Positions 7,571 to 14,767 of a stretch of DNA of 41,617 nucleotides are shown here, piece by piece. The position numbers and the translations under genes are program-made. The DNA comes from Alphaproteobacteria bacterium UBA1254 (GTDB lineage: Bacteria > Pseudomonadota > Alphaproteobacteria > RF32 > CAG-239): contig DBVW01000010.1 of the NCBI GenBank assembly GCA_002308495.1, positions 45,555 to 87,171 of the forward strand. The letters are read 5' to 3'. The notes beneath the pieces were generated by a model. The model saw only the letters and a list, made by a program, of their open reading frames with translations, searched no databases and was not told the DNA's origin. The number at the start of each line of letters is the position of its first letter. Position 1 is the first letter of the stretch.

Positions 7571-8215
7571 TTAAAGTTTTTTGATAGCGACGACCTCGTT
7601 CGGATAAATCGTGTAAACGCTGTAAACGAAATGATCGCCGATAGTGAGGCTTTGCGAGTTCGTTTCGACAAGCTTGCTCGTCTTAACATAAATCAGGTTG
7701 CCGTCCCGTGTTTCAATGAGACACGTTTCAATCGGTTGAAAGAGAGAGGCATACCTCATGTTCAAGACGAACATATTCCTGACATCTGCTTCAATCGGAT
7801 CAGAGGCGACCAGATAGGTGCCGAGTTCCGGTTTGTTGGCGTTCACGCGGGCAGGATCACCGCCATAGGTTCTCTGCTTGTGGATGACGGCAATCTCGTC
7901 GGTGCAGTTTGCGTAATATGAGAACATAATCGCATCACCGAGGTGAAGTTCTCCGTCAAAATTGAGCCGGCGCAGGTAGAACCACTTTCCGTCCTCAAGC
8001 TGCAAAACGTAGAGCTTGAAAGGCAGGAGCATTTCCTGGCGCATCGTAATGGCCCAAAGCTGAGTGATGGTGTGAAAATGCGATTCGTCGTTGTTGACGA
8101 CGGGTTGCTGCTCTTCCGGAATCTCCTCGGGGGGCAGGGCGGGCATTTCCTCAGGCGTGCAAGCAAAGGCGGACACACAAAACCAAATAACACCGAAAAA
8201 TAATACTTTTTTCAT
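7571..8215 (-). CDS. Exported protein with a duplicated domain, possible lipoprotein
   Basis: The family of this 214-residue protein is unknown. The N-terminus is a signal peptide; AFAC at 16-19 could be a poor lipobox (anchored at Cys19) or a normal signal peptidase I site. A Pro/Glu-rich linker (20-40) follows. Residues ~66-113 and ~162-213 look like two copies of one small beta domain: each has a DG followed by an aromatic strand, then an LGD or IGD turn, and ends in an E-[IV]-x-x-I-x-K strand. It is a single gene with a strong promoter at 8261-8288, and it shares a terminator with the converging gene. Confidence 0.7.
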   Translation of the reverse strand: MKKVLFFGVIWFCVSAFACTPEEMPALPPEEIPEEQQPVVNNDESHFHTITQLWAITMRQEMLLPFKLYVLQLEDGKWFYLRRLNFDGELHLGDAIMFSYYANCTDEIAVIHKQRTYGGDPARVNANKPELGTYLVASDPIEADVRNMFVLNMRYASLFQPIETCLIETRDGNLIYVKTSKLVETNSQSLTIGDHFVYSVYTIYPNEVVAIKKL

Positions 8216-8260
8216 GACACATTATAATTTAAGTTAAACAATAATCGGATTTCTGACGCC

Positions 8261-8288
8261 ATTATACACGTTTTTGACAAAAAGTAAA
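8261..8288 (-). promoter_or_regulatory. Promoter of the duplicated-domain exported protein
   Basis: On the minus strand TTTACT (8283-8288), a 16-nt spacer and a perfect TATAAT (8261-8266) lie 45 nt before the start codon. Confidence 0.55.
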
Positions 8289-8302
8289 GAAAATTTTAAA
8301 AT

Positions 8303-8337
8303 AAAAAAACCTTGCCCGAAAGAACAAGGTTTTTTTT
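8303..8337. terminator. Intrinsic terminator after the small lipoprotein gene
   Basis: A 12-bp stem including the A/T flanks (8303-8314 with 8325-8336) with a 10-nt loop and U runs on both strands. It lies 14 nt past the stop codon at 8351. Confidence 0.85.
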
Positions 8338-8350
8338 AACATACAAAAGA

Positions 8351-8659
8351 CTATTGAGCGGTTGTGGCTAAAGTCCTCAAATTTGAAATGATATTTTCGG
8401 CGGCGGTTTGCGATTCGGCGCTGATACCGGCAGATTCGAGCGCCAGTTTTTTCATACAGGTTTTGACCAAATCGGTGGCTGTTTCTCTAATCGTGTTTGT
8501 AAAGAGTGTTCCTGCCGTATATCTGGAGTTTGCTTCCGAAAACATACAAGCTTTCATTCTTGTTGATGTCGTGCCGCTCGCAGCTGTTGAAGAATCTGAT
8601 GCAACCTGAGCGCAGCCGGCGAGCAAAACGGCAACGGTTAAAATGGCTAATTTTTTCAT
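8351..8659 (-). CDS. Small lipoprotein, 102 aa
   Basis: A classic lipoprotein signal ends in LLAGC with Cys16 as the lipid anchor. A Ser/Thr-rich linker (20-34) follows, then a mostly helical segment with two further Cys (38 and 68). No family is recognised. AAAGGA is ten nt before the ATG. It is a monocistronic gene with a good terminator. The two Cys could form a disulfide in the periplasm; that is inference. Confidence 0.8.
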   Translation of the reverse strand: MKKLAILTVAVLLAGCAQVASDSSTAASGTTSTRMKACMFSEANSRYTAGTLFTNTIRETATDLVKTCMKKLALESAGISAESQTAAENIISNLRTLATTAQ

Positions 8660-8751
8660 TTGAAAATTCCTTTTGTTTAAAAGTTAATGCAACAAGCCAT
8701 ATACTAGCAACAACGAAAGAAAAACAAAAGAAAATGCTTTAAGTTATGAGC

Positions 8752-8789
8752 AAAAAAAACGTCCAAGCTTGTGGCTTGAACGTTTTCTT
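8752..8789 (-). terminator. Intrinsic terminator of the paralogue operon
   Basis: A 13-bp stem (8756-8768 with 8774-8786) has one position that pairs as G-U only in the minus-strand transcript and is a C-A mismatch on the plus strand. The terminator is thus tuned to the minus-strand gene ending at 8790. Confidence 0.85.
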
Positions 8790-9257
8790 TTAAGCATTAA
8801 TCTGAGCACTTTGAAGTTGGTGGGCTTTTTTGAGCTGTCCCATTAAGTTGAGCGCAAAGCTCTTCTTTTTCAGAGCCCAATCCGAGCGGCGCATCAAATC
8901 GGCGAAAGTGTCCAACTCGCCCAAATCGGAAAGAACGGCATGTTTCCAAAAGGCGCAGATGTTCTTCTTGTCGGCACATTCCATAATTTTGAAAAATGTT
9001 TGAGCCTCAAAGACAATCTCGAATTCGCCTCTCAAAACCATATAAGCAAACTCCGAATTGGGCGGCAGAAAGTAAAAATGACGTTCGTCGACTTCATTCC
9101 GAACAAACATACCCAAAACCTCCTTAGGCCGAGAGTTCGTATCAAAAGTACGAAAATGAGGAACTGCACTGCTGCATAAGTAAATCCTCGAGTTCGTTTT
9201 GATCTTCAGCTTGACCGGCTCATAAGAACTGACCGGCCATCCTAAACCTTTGCACAT
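8790..9257 (-). CDS. Hypothetical protein, third member of a local paralogue family
   Basis: The 155-residue protein is not a known family. Its C-terminal half, from about residue 80, matches the two upstream genes in layout: a beta strand F-E-[IV]-x-F-[ED]-A, then [YK]-[IV]-ME, then a charged helix with FW/FF-K-x-A-x-L, then a helical end. It is the most divergent of the three and has lost the NKFLALVD motif. The start codon at 9257 is 4 nt after the stop of the upstream gene and has no Shine-Dalgarno sequence, so it is probably translated by coupling; the exact start is uncertain. It contains no membrane segment or signal peptide, so it is likely cytoplasmic. Confidence 0.65.
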   Translation of the reverse strand: MCKGLGWPVSSYEPVKLKIKTNSRIYLCSSAVPHFRTFDTNSRPKEVLGMFVRNEVDERHFYFLPPNSEFAYMVLRGEFEIVFEAQTFFKIMECADKKNICAFWKHAVLSDLGELDTFADLMRRSDWALKKKSFALNLMGQLKKAHQLQSAQINA

Positions 9258-9261
9258 AGGG

Positions 9262-9771
9262 CTAACGTTTTTTTAAGCCTTGTTTCTTTACAATCTGTTG
9301 CATCCAAGCATAAGCTCTGTTGCGGTCTTTGCCGGAAAGATTAGAGCTATCAACCAAAGCCAAGAACTTATTAGCCTCAGCAATGCTCGGCAACACGGCG
9401 TTTTTGAAGAAGTTGAGCTTGTTTCGCCTGCTGGCGTTTTCCATAACATAGAAAAACTTCTCGGCATCGAAAACGAGCTTGATACGCTGCATATCGGCGT
9501 CATAAGCATACGCGACCTCATCTTCCGGTCCTGCAATAAAGAGAGCGTACTCATCGTTCAGATCGCGGGCAGAGAGGACATGGCATTCGGTCTCATGCAT
9601 ATCGTCGGGACCATACGTTACGGTTTCCTGCCAAAGATTGAGAGGGTTGAAACCGGTTAATGCCTCGGTGAAGCTGACTTTGAGCAAAACGGGCGCGTAT
9701 GGGCGCGCTGTCAAAGTACCTTGAAAGCCCAAATCGGCTCTCTTCCAAGAATGTTCATCAAAATTAACCAT
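9262..9771 (-). CDS. Hypothetical protein, second member of a local paralogue family
   Basis: The 169-residue protein shares its C-terminal ~75 residues with the 142-residue protein just upstream: a VMEN or IMEN strand, a helix with [KR]-L-x-FF, then EANKFLALVD (about 131-140 here), SNLS and a helix RAY-WMQ-x-[MI]-VK. The N-terminal part is a beta-rich domain with weaker similarity. The reading frame stays open 462 nt further upstream, but that stretch is a shadow of the upstream gene and contains its terminator. The start at 9771 follows a proper promoter at 9840-9867. No Shine-Dalgarno sequence is seen; GAACCTTAAAT lies just before the start. It is cotranscribed with the 155-residue gene. 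Confidence 0.7.
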   Translation of the reverse strand: MVNFDEHSWKRADLGFQGTLTARPYAPVLLKVSFTEALTGFNPLNLWQETVTYGPDDMHETECHVLSARDLNDEYALFIAGPEDEVAYAYDADMQRIKLVFDAEKFFYVMENASRRNKLNFFKNAVLPSIAEANKFLALVDSSNLSGKDRNRAYAWMQQIVKKQGLKKR

Positions 9772-9839
9772 ATACAAAAAATTTAAGGTTCTTATAAATA
9801 ATAAAAAAAATATTCCAGATATATAACTTTGCTGACTAA

Positions 9840-9867
9840 ATTTTAGACAAATTTCAAAAAAAGTCAA
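9840..9867 (-). promoter_or_regulatory. Promoter of the two-gene paralogue operon
   Basis: On the minus strand TTGACT (9862-9867), a 16-nt spacer and TAAAAT (9840-9845). It starts right after the upstream gene's terminator. The spacer contains AAATTTGTC, also found in the next promoter upstream (10400-10428). Confidence 0.55.
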
Positions 9868-9870
9868 GAT

Positions 9871-9897
9871 AAAAAAAAAGCACGTCCGAAGACGTGC
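9871..9897 (-). terminator. Intrinsic terminator of the 142-residue paralogue
   Basis: A 7-bp GC-rich stem (9880-9886 with 9891-9897) with a CGAA loop (UUCG on the minus-strand RNA), followed on the minus strand by nine U. Confidence 0.9.
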
Positions 9898-9919
9898 CTG
9901 CTGAAAGGTTAGTAGTTGG

Positions 9920-10348
9920 TTAGTTGAGCCTCTTGACCATTTTCTGCATCCAGGTATATGCCCGATCGCAGTCTTTCTTGGAAAGGTTGGAAGCGTCAAC
10001 GAGAGCCAAAAACTTGTTGGCCTCGACAAGACTCGGAAGCTCGGCGTGCCTGAAAAAGACGAGGCGATCCTTGTTGGAGAAGTTCTCCATGATGTAAAGG
10101 AAGGGCTCGGCTTCAAACTGGATCTTGAAAGCGCCGATAGGACCATAGAGAAGACGGGGAATGTCGTTTTCATCGATGATGAAGAGGGAACGATAATCTC
10201 CGTTGTTGGAAACGGTGAAAATGTGTTCTTCAAAACGTTCTCCCGTTGGTTGAATGGTCAATGTGTCTTTGCGATCGAAGCGGTTTAAGGCGACGCAAAA
10301 CGTCCGCACCTGCATCTTGAGGCGCACAGTTTTTAAATCTTGTGTCAT
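9920..10348 (-). CDS. Hypothetical protein, first member of a local paralogue family
   Basis: This 142-residue protein has the family layout: an N-terminal beta-rich half, an IMEN strand, a helix with RLVFFRHAELPS, the EANKFLALVD motif (about 114-123) and a C-terminal RAYTWMQKMVK helix. It is the shortest and clearest version of the group of three. No family name or catalytic motif is recognised. The start at 10348 sits ~50 nt after the -10 box. A longer in-frame reading to 10441 would run through the promoter and code for an implausible Phe-rich segment. There is no Shine-Dalgarno sequence; AACCTTTTTATATAT precedes the ATG. It is a single-gene unit. Confidence 0.7.
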   Translation of the reverse strand: MTQDLKTVRLKMQVRTFCVALNRFDRKDTLTIQPTGERFEEHIFTVSNNGDYRSLFIIDENDIPRLLYGPIGAFKIQFEAEPFLYIMENFSNKDRLVFFRHAELPSLVEANKFLALVDASNLSKKDCDRAYTWMQKMVKRLN

Positions 10349-10399
10349 ATATATAAAAAGGTTAGGAAATAATCGAAAGAAAAATAAACAACTGAATAA

Positions 10400-10428
10400 A
10401 ATATAGACAAATTTTCCGAAAAAGTCAA
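10400..10428 (-). promoter_or_regulatory. Promoter of the 142-residue paralogue
   Basis: On the minus strand TTGACT (10423-10428), a 17-nt spacer and TATATT (10400-10405). The -35 box overlaps the end of the direct repeat that also carries the terminator of the neighbouring gene. Confidence 0.55.
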
Positions 10429-10518
10429 GCCTAAATTTCAATAAAAAAGCCCCCTTTTTTTAAGGGAGGCTTAAAGTTAAATCAGCGCAGATTATTTATA
10501 TCTCAAGCGGACTTTGTT
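10425..10518. repeat. Direct repeat R1 (3' end of the 639-aa gene, terminator, start of a promoter)
   Basis: These 94 bp match 12488-12582 in the same orientation. The only differences are in the C/T/A runs of the terminator loop (C5T7AA against C6T8A). The repeat spans the codons for the NKVRLRYK end, the stop, the terminator and part of the -35 region of the next gene. Confidence 0.95.
10443..10471 (-). terminator. Intrinsic terminator of the 639-aa gene
   Basis: On the minus strand AGCCTCCC (10464-10471) pairs with GGGGGCU (10448-10454) across an A-rich loop, followed by UUUUUUAU. It is part of direct repeat R1. Confidence 0.8.
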
Positions 10519-12411
10519 TCCGGTCTTTTTAGAAACTCTTTCAGCCTCTTGAACGGTATAAATTTTGCGCGAGATAATCGGGTTGCCGTTTTTATCATAA
10601 CGCGTCGTAACCCCGTTTGCATCGGTGATTGAAAGAAGTCGACCGCTTTTATCGTATGTCTTTGTATAAAGGGTCGTCCAGCCCCACTTACCGTTCGCAT
10701 CTTTTTGGTAAATAGACTCTGTTTCTTCAATTAAATCGCCGTCTTCGTCATAAACGGATGAAAGCTTTGTTTGACCGATATAGTTGCCGTTTTCATCACG
10801 CAAATCCGTATAATCATCCGCAACTCTGCCGATAACGTTGCCTTCGTCATCATAAGCGTAAAAATCAGCGGTCCAACCTAAATAATTGCCTTCGTCGTCA
10901 TATTTGTCGTGGTCGCGTTCAAGCAAATTGCCATCACCATCATATTGCTCCCACGTCCAAACCTCGTTGCCGAATTCGTCATAATCATAACGGTCGATTT
11001 CTTTGTTGGTAACATTGTTGTTGGCATCATATTCGGTATATGTTGTCTGATAGTGGTCGTCATCTTCTTCATACACATTGTCATAAGCGTATGTTTGGTT
11101 GCCGTCCAAATCTTTTTCAACATAAGAGTTACCGAGCCAATTGCCGTTTTCATCATAATTGACTCGATATTCAGCCGTTCCGATTTTATTGCCGTCGGCA
11201 TCAAAATTTTCTTGGTCATAGGCAATTTGCCGCCCGTTTTCGTCATAAGTGTAATCACGAGAATATGATTGGTTAAATGTACCGTCATTATTATAGCTTA
11301 AAGATTCTTCATGTGTTCTTTTTCCTGCTTCATTTTGTTCGTAAGAATATGCTGATTTAACACTTCCATCCGCGAAATATGACTCACTTCCGTAACTTTT
11401 TGTTTTCCCATCTTCATAGTACTCATAAGCATACGAATTTGTTTTGTTACCATTGGAGTCAAAATAATCTCGAGAGTACGATTTTTTTGTGGTTCCATCT
11501 TCATAATATTCATAGGCATAAGAATTTGTGGTTTTACCATCTGTTTGGCTTTCATAACTGTAACTCTTTCTCGTTATTCCATCTTCATAGTACTCATAGT
11601 TACTTTGACTACTACTTTTCATACTACCATCTTCGTTATAGTTTTGACTTTGTGAATGTATAGTCTGCCCACTTTCATTATATTGTGTATTTGATAATGA
11701 TTTAGGCGTCCCATCTGCATAATAAGATTTACTTTCGTAATTTTTGGTACGACCATCTTCATAATACTCAGAAGTGTGTGAGCTATAAGTAATACCATTA
11801 GAATTCTGTGTTTGCGTTTCAGATAAAATTAATACACCATTACTATAAGTTTTGGATATGTTTTTTGTCTCAATAATATTTCCATAAGCATCAATCTGTT
11901 GATAATGTTCTTCGTTTGTATACCCATTTTCATTGGTTTGTGAATTAGACGTTTTGTTTACATAAGAAACTATATCACCTGAAAGATTTTTATAAGTATA
12001 TTGTGTCCCCACAACGTTATCGTTTTCATCATATAAATTCTGAGATGAAGAATAAGACCAATTATTCGTAGTGTTATTATTTACAGATGTTGAAACAAAC
12101 GAAAGAGGAACTGTTTCCAACGTATAAGAATGAGAACCATCATTACTTGTAATCAATACTGTTCCATCATCTTGAGTAGAAGCAGAATAATCAGATCGCG
12201 GCAACACTACATGATAAAAAACACTAGAAACCTTTGTAGAATGGGAAGAATCTGTATAACAATTGTACTGAATCATTAAATTATCTGTTGCCTGCCCATT
12301 TCCTCCTGACCACATTCCTTTATTTTCATATATACATTCATCAGCCAAAACATTCGTTGATAGCATCGTTCCTACTAGCAGCGCCGTAGTAAAAACCTTA
12401 TTTATTCTCAT
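10492..12411 (-). CDS. Secreted YD/MORN-like repeat protein with conserved C-terminal tail
   Basis: The 639-residue protein has a signal peptide (about 1-24, ending VLADE). A Ser/Thr/Asn-rich region (25-190) follows, then from about 190 to 605 many imperfect repeats of roughly 20-24 residues built on YYEDG, YxxDG or YDENGN followed by a hydrophobic residue. These resemble MORN-variant and YD/RHS-type beta repeats that stack into solenoids. The last 23 residues (617-639, IYTVQEAERV...NKVRLRYK) match the end of the 120-residue protein next door, so they may be an export or sorting tail. The ribosome binding site is GGGAGAAAG. The Asp-rich repeats and surface location suggest calcium or host/cell contact, which is inference. 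No catalytic domain and no RHS core are visible. Confidence 0.8.
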   Translation of the reverse strand: MRINKVFTTALLVGTMLSTNVLADECIYENKGMWSGGNGQATDNLMIQYNCYTDSSHSTKVSSVFYHVVLPRSDYSASTQDDGTVLITSNDGSHSYTLETVPLSFVSTSVNNNTTNNWSYSSSQNLYDENDNVVGTQYTYKNLSGDIVSYVNKTSNSQTNENGYTNEEHYQQIDAYGNIIETKNISKTYSNGVLILSETQTQNSNGITYSSHTSEYYEDGRTKNYESKSYYADGTPKSLSNTQYNESGQTIHSQSQNYNEDGSMKSSSQSNYEYYEDGITRKSYSYESQTDGKTTNSYAYEYYEDGTTKKSYSRDYFDSNGNKTNSYAYEYYEDGKTKSYGSESYFADGSVKSAYSYEQNEAGKRTHEESLSYNNDGTFNQSYSRDYTYDENGRQIAYDQENFDADGNKIGTAEYRVNYDENGNWLGNSYVEKDLDGNQTYAYDNVYEEDDDHYQTTYTEYDANNNVTNKEIDRYDYDEFGNEVWTWEQYDGDGNLLERDHDKYDDEGNYLGWTADFYAYDDEGNVIGRVADDYTDLRDENGNYIGQTKLSSVYDEDGDLIEETESIYQKDANGKWGWTTLYTKTYDKSGRLLSITDANGVTTRYDKNGNPIISRKIYTVQEAERVSKKTGNKVRLRYK

Positions 12412-12462
12412 CTTCTTTCTCCCTCTGATAAGGGCGTTCTACGCCTTGTAAAATATAGCTTT

Positions 12463-12491
12463 AGAGTATCACGCTTTTATCAAAAAATCAA
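12463..12491 (-). promoter_or_regulatory. Promoter of the 639-aa repeat protein gene
   Basis: On the minus strand TTGATT (12486-12491), a 17-nt spacer and TACTCT (12463-12468). It is placed directly after the terminator of the upstream operon. Confidence 0.45.
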
Positions 12492-12582
12492 GCCTAAATT
12501 TCAATAAAAAAGCCCCCCTTTTTTTTAGGGAGGCTTAAAGTTAAATCAGCGCAGATTATTTATATCTCAAGCGGACTTTGTT
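12488..12582. repeat. Direct repeat R2 (3' end of the 120-aa gene, terminator, start of a promoter)
   Basis: This 95-bp partner of 10425-10518 carries the same functional parts: the codons for the NKVRLRYK end, the stop, the terminator and the -35 region of the following gene. The two copies are 2063 bp apart and bracket the 639-aa gene. Confidence 0.95.
12506..12535 (-). terminator. Intrinsic terminator of the 301-aa/120-aa operon
   Basis: On the minus strand AGCCTCCC (12528-12535) pairs with GGGGGGCU (12511-12518, one G-U), followed by UUUUU. It lies within direct repeat R2. Confidence 0.8.
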
Positions 12583-12918
12583 GACTGTCCCGTCTTTGAC
12601 AACTTCCATAGCTTCTTCAACGGTATAGATTAATCGCCCGCGTGTTTTACCGGAGCCGTTGCTTGAGTTGTTATTAGCCATATTAAACTTATTCATATCA
12701 ACCGTCAAGGGCGGCACAAACCCAAATTTATCCAACAAAAGCGCATCCATTGAGTCGTATGTGGCGACGGTTTCACCTGCCATATTTTTGACAGTAACGC
12801 CACCATTTTCACCATATTCAAAGCTAAAATCTTCATTATAACACCGAGACAATGCCGCGGTGGCAAAAAAGCAAACACAAATAAAACTCAAAATGCTAAA
12901 TAAATATTTCTTTTTCAT
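12556..12918 (-). CDS. Small secreted protein with the conserved VRLRYK tail, 120 aa
   Basis: A signal peptide (about 1-24) is followed by a short mature part containing FEYGENGGVTVKN (about 29-41) and a Gly/Asn/Ser linker around residue 85. Residues 97-120 (IYTVEEAMEV...VNKVRLRYK) match the end of the 639-residue protein. With little else in it, this protein may be a carrier of the tail or a reduced relative of the repeat proteins. AAAGGAG precedes the ATG at good spacing. It starts 12 nt after the 301-residue gene and forms an operon with it. No family is recognised. Confidence 0.75.
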   Translation of the reverse strand: MKKKYLFSILSFICVCFFATAALSRCYNEDFSFEYGENGGVTVKNMAGETVATYDSMDALLLDKFGFVPPLTVDMNKFNMANNNSSNGSGKTRGRLIYTVEEAMEVVKDGTVNKVRLRYK

Positions 12919-12930
12919 GGTTTTTCTCCT

Positions 12931-13836
12931 TTATTTTGCCAAATCTTCATAACAAGCCCTGTTGCTTATGCCAACCAAATTGCCCGATTCGTCGTAAATA
13001 AAACTGCCGGTACCGGATTCAAAAAACAGAGCTCCGTTTTCCACACGGTCTAACTTTCCATCGCGATAGAAAATTCTTGAATTGTTATTTTCATTATATA
13101 CAAATTGTTCATCAGGAACACCTGATGCAATAGATTCCGGAGAGTGATACCCTGTTACATAATACGAATTTGTTGCAGCTTCATAAACAGCAGTCATTTT
13201 TTCATCAGGAGAATCATTAATAATTGATTCCGGAGAGTCGTAATAAGCTTGCATAATTAAATGCCCTTGCTGGTCATAATCCCACGCGGTTTTATATAAT
13301 GCTTGATCAGTGGTAACATCATAAGAACTTTGAGATGTCTTCGCGCCGGCATCATTAAAGTTGAAAACCATTTTTTCACTGGGCGTTTGATTGGCAACAC
13401 TATCATATCCCCAATAAGCCAAACGAGTCATTTCATTGCCGTTATAGGAGCATGTTTCTTTACTTTCAACTTCTCCATTTTGGTAATAAACGCCTGAAGT
13501 TTGTTGCCCGGCCGCGTTAAAGCTGACAACGTATGAAGAACTATAACCTGTATCAGCACTTCGGATAGTTTCACCATTTTCGACCGTTTCCGTAAAAGTT
13601 CCGCTTGGTGAAGAATCGTAGCGATTCCAATAAAAATTTCGGCTTTGAATTTCACCGGTTGAGCTATAAACCGTCTCATAAACATTATCCCAGCTATTGT
13701 AAACATATTCCGAATATGAACCGTCAGAATTTTCTTTTCTGGTTATTTTGCCTTCGGCATCGTAAGTGTTGGCTGCAAATGCATAATTGCCCGAAAAAAC
13801 AAGCACAATTGCCGCAAATAAAAATTTTTTACTCAT
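12931..13836 (-). CDS. Secreted YD-type repeat protein, 301 aa
   Basis: A signal peptide (about 1-21, ending NYAFA) leads into repeats of the YD kind: a YDAEGKI start, then DGSYSEYVY, STGEIQ and similar units spaced about 20 residues apart. Toward the middle and end three longer repeats can be aligned, each with a Y-[DH]-S-x(8)-P-[DS]-E-[KQ] core followed by a beta strand (around 150, 200 and 227). Unlike its neighbours it lacks the VRLRYK tail and ends in a YDESGNLVGI unit plus CYEDLAK. The ATG at 13836 has GGAGAAAAG upstream; a start 27 nt earlier would break the signal peptide. It is likely exported. No catalytic motif is seen. Confidence 0.75.
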   Translation of the reverse strand: MSKKFLFAAIVLVFSGNYAFAANTYDAEGKITRKENSDGSYSEYVYNSWDNVYETVYSSTGEIQSRNFYWNRYDSSPSGTFTETVENGETIRSADTGYSSSYVVSFNAAGQQTSGVYYQNGEVESKETCSYNGNEMTRLAYWGYDSVANQTPSEKMVFNFNDAGAKTSQSSYDVTTDQALYKTAWDYDQQGHLIMQAYYDSPESIINDSPDEKMTAVYEAATNSYYVTGYHSPESIASGVPDEQFVYNENNNSRIFYRDGKLDRVENGALFFESGTGSFIYDESGNLVGISNRACYEDLAK

Positions 13837-13896
13837 TTCTTTTCTCCTACACAATAAGTTCAAAGAACCTCAAAATGAGCGATTCTTCTTAAGAAA

Positions 13897-13925
13897 AAGG
13901 TACCATAAAATAACCAAAAAGTCAA
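13897..13925 (-). promoter_or_regulatory. Promoter of the 301-aa/120-aa operon
   Basis: On the minus strand TTGACT (13920-13925), a 17-nt spacer and TACCTT (13897-13902). It follows directly on the kdsB terminator. Confidence 0.5.
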
Positions 13926-13958
13926 GAAAAACCGCTTATAACTAAAGTCATAAGCGGT
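13924..13958 (-). terminator. Intrinsic terminator of gltX-kdsB
   Basis: A perfect 9-bp stem (13931-13939 with 13950-13958), a 10-nt loop and a U-rich run on the minus strand, 19 nt after the kdsB stop. Confidence 0.85.
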
Positions 13959-13976
13959 CCTTTATGTGCGTTGTTT

Positions 13977-14756
13977 TTACTTAATAAACGGCAGAGAATT
14001 TTTCAAATCTTCTTCGGTGTTGATATCTGCCGGCGCTTCATCAATCAGCTTGATTTTATCAATAATTTTAGCGCGTATGGTCATCCCGTTTTCAAGCGCG
14101 CGAAGCTGTTCGAGCTTCTCTCGGTTTTCCAAAACGCCGGTCGGAAGCGAAACCATTTTTTGCAAAGAGGCTGCCTTAAAAACATAAATGCCGATATGAT
14201 AATATAAATCTTGGTTCGGACACTTTTCGGGGTTTCGTGTATAAGGCGCCGTTGCGCGCGTAAAATATAAACATCTGCCTTCCGTTTCGCCCTCTCTCAA
14301 GCCCATAACGATTTTAACGACATTCGGGTTCGTCTTATCTTCCTCAGACTTAATCACCATACCGCAGGTCGCAATATCGCAGTCTGTTTTCTGAACCATA
14401 TCAATTAAAGGCAAGCAAACGCTCGGATCAACATTTAAGTTATCGCCCTGAAAATCAACGACCACATCATATTTTTCGCCTTTAGGGTCTAAAACCTTAA
14501 GTGCGGCGGCGATTCGGTCCGTTCCGCTCGGCAAATTCGGGTCGGTCAAAATAGCCGTTGCCCCGAACTTCTCACATTCATCTACAATTCTTTGATCACC
14601 GGCAGCAATGGCAATATCTGTCTTGCCCTTCATCACTTTTTCAACATTTTCATAAACTCTTCTGACGAGCGTCTTGCCGTTAATGTCCAAAAGCGGTTTG
14701 TTGGGCAGTCTTGTCGCGGCCAAACGAACCGGCATCATTGTAATAACTCTTGTCAT
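13977..14756 (-). CDS. kdsB: 3-deoxy-manno-octulosonate cytidylyltransferase
   Basis: The 259-residue protein has the KdsB N-terminus VITMMPVRLAATRLPNKPL (about 4-22) and the nucleotide-binding strand VVDFQGDNLNVDP near residue 100. The later TARATAPYTR- and YYHIGIY-like segments are also in place. It activates Kdo with CTP (CMP-Kdo) for lipid A-core synthesis in the cytoplasm. Asp and Asn replace the Glu and Pro of the more usual VQGDEP segment, a mild variation. The ATG at 14756 has AAGGAG seven nt upstream; an in-frame TTG just before it is disregarded. It begins 11 nt after gltX and is cotranscribed with it. Confidence 0.93.
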   Translation of the reverse strand: MTRVITMMPVRLAATRLPNKPLLDINGKTLVRRVYENVEKVMKGKTDIAIAAGDQRIVDECEKFGATAILTDPNLPSGTDRIAAALKVLDPKGEKYDVVVDFQGDNLNVDPSVCLPLIDMVQKTDCDIATCGMVIKSEEDKTNPNVVKIVMGLREGETEGRCLYFTRATAPYTRNPEKCPNQDLYYHIGIYVFKAASLQKMVSLPTGVLENREKLEQLRALENGMTIRAKIIDKIKLIDEAPADINTEEDLKNSLPFIK

Positions 14757-14767
14757 CAAATTTCTCC

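Noticed and set aside
9772..10233. N-terminal extension of the 169-aa gene to a 323-aa protein
   Set aside because: The extra 154 codons overlap the upstream 142-aa paralogue and its terminator, have Ser/Pro/Thr-rich shadow composition, and would pass through the promoter at 9840-9867.
10349..10441. Longer start for the 142-aa paralogue giving a hydrophobic N-terminus
   Set aside because: The added 31 residues span the promoter boxes at 10400-10428, so they cannot be transcribed from it; the apparent membrane helix is a product of the T-rich DNA.
10878..11663. Several reading frames of 85-136 aa on both strands in the 639-aa gene
   Set aside because: The repeats of the real gene keep other frames open; their products are low-complexity Met/Thr- or Ile/Val-rich and have no start signals.
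10425..12582. CRISPR array
   Set aside because: There are only two copies of the repeat 2 kb apart and no spacers; repeats inside the 639-aa gene are protein repeats in frame.
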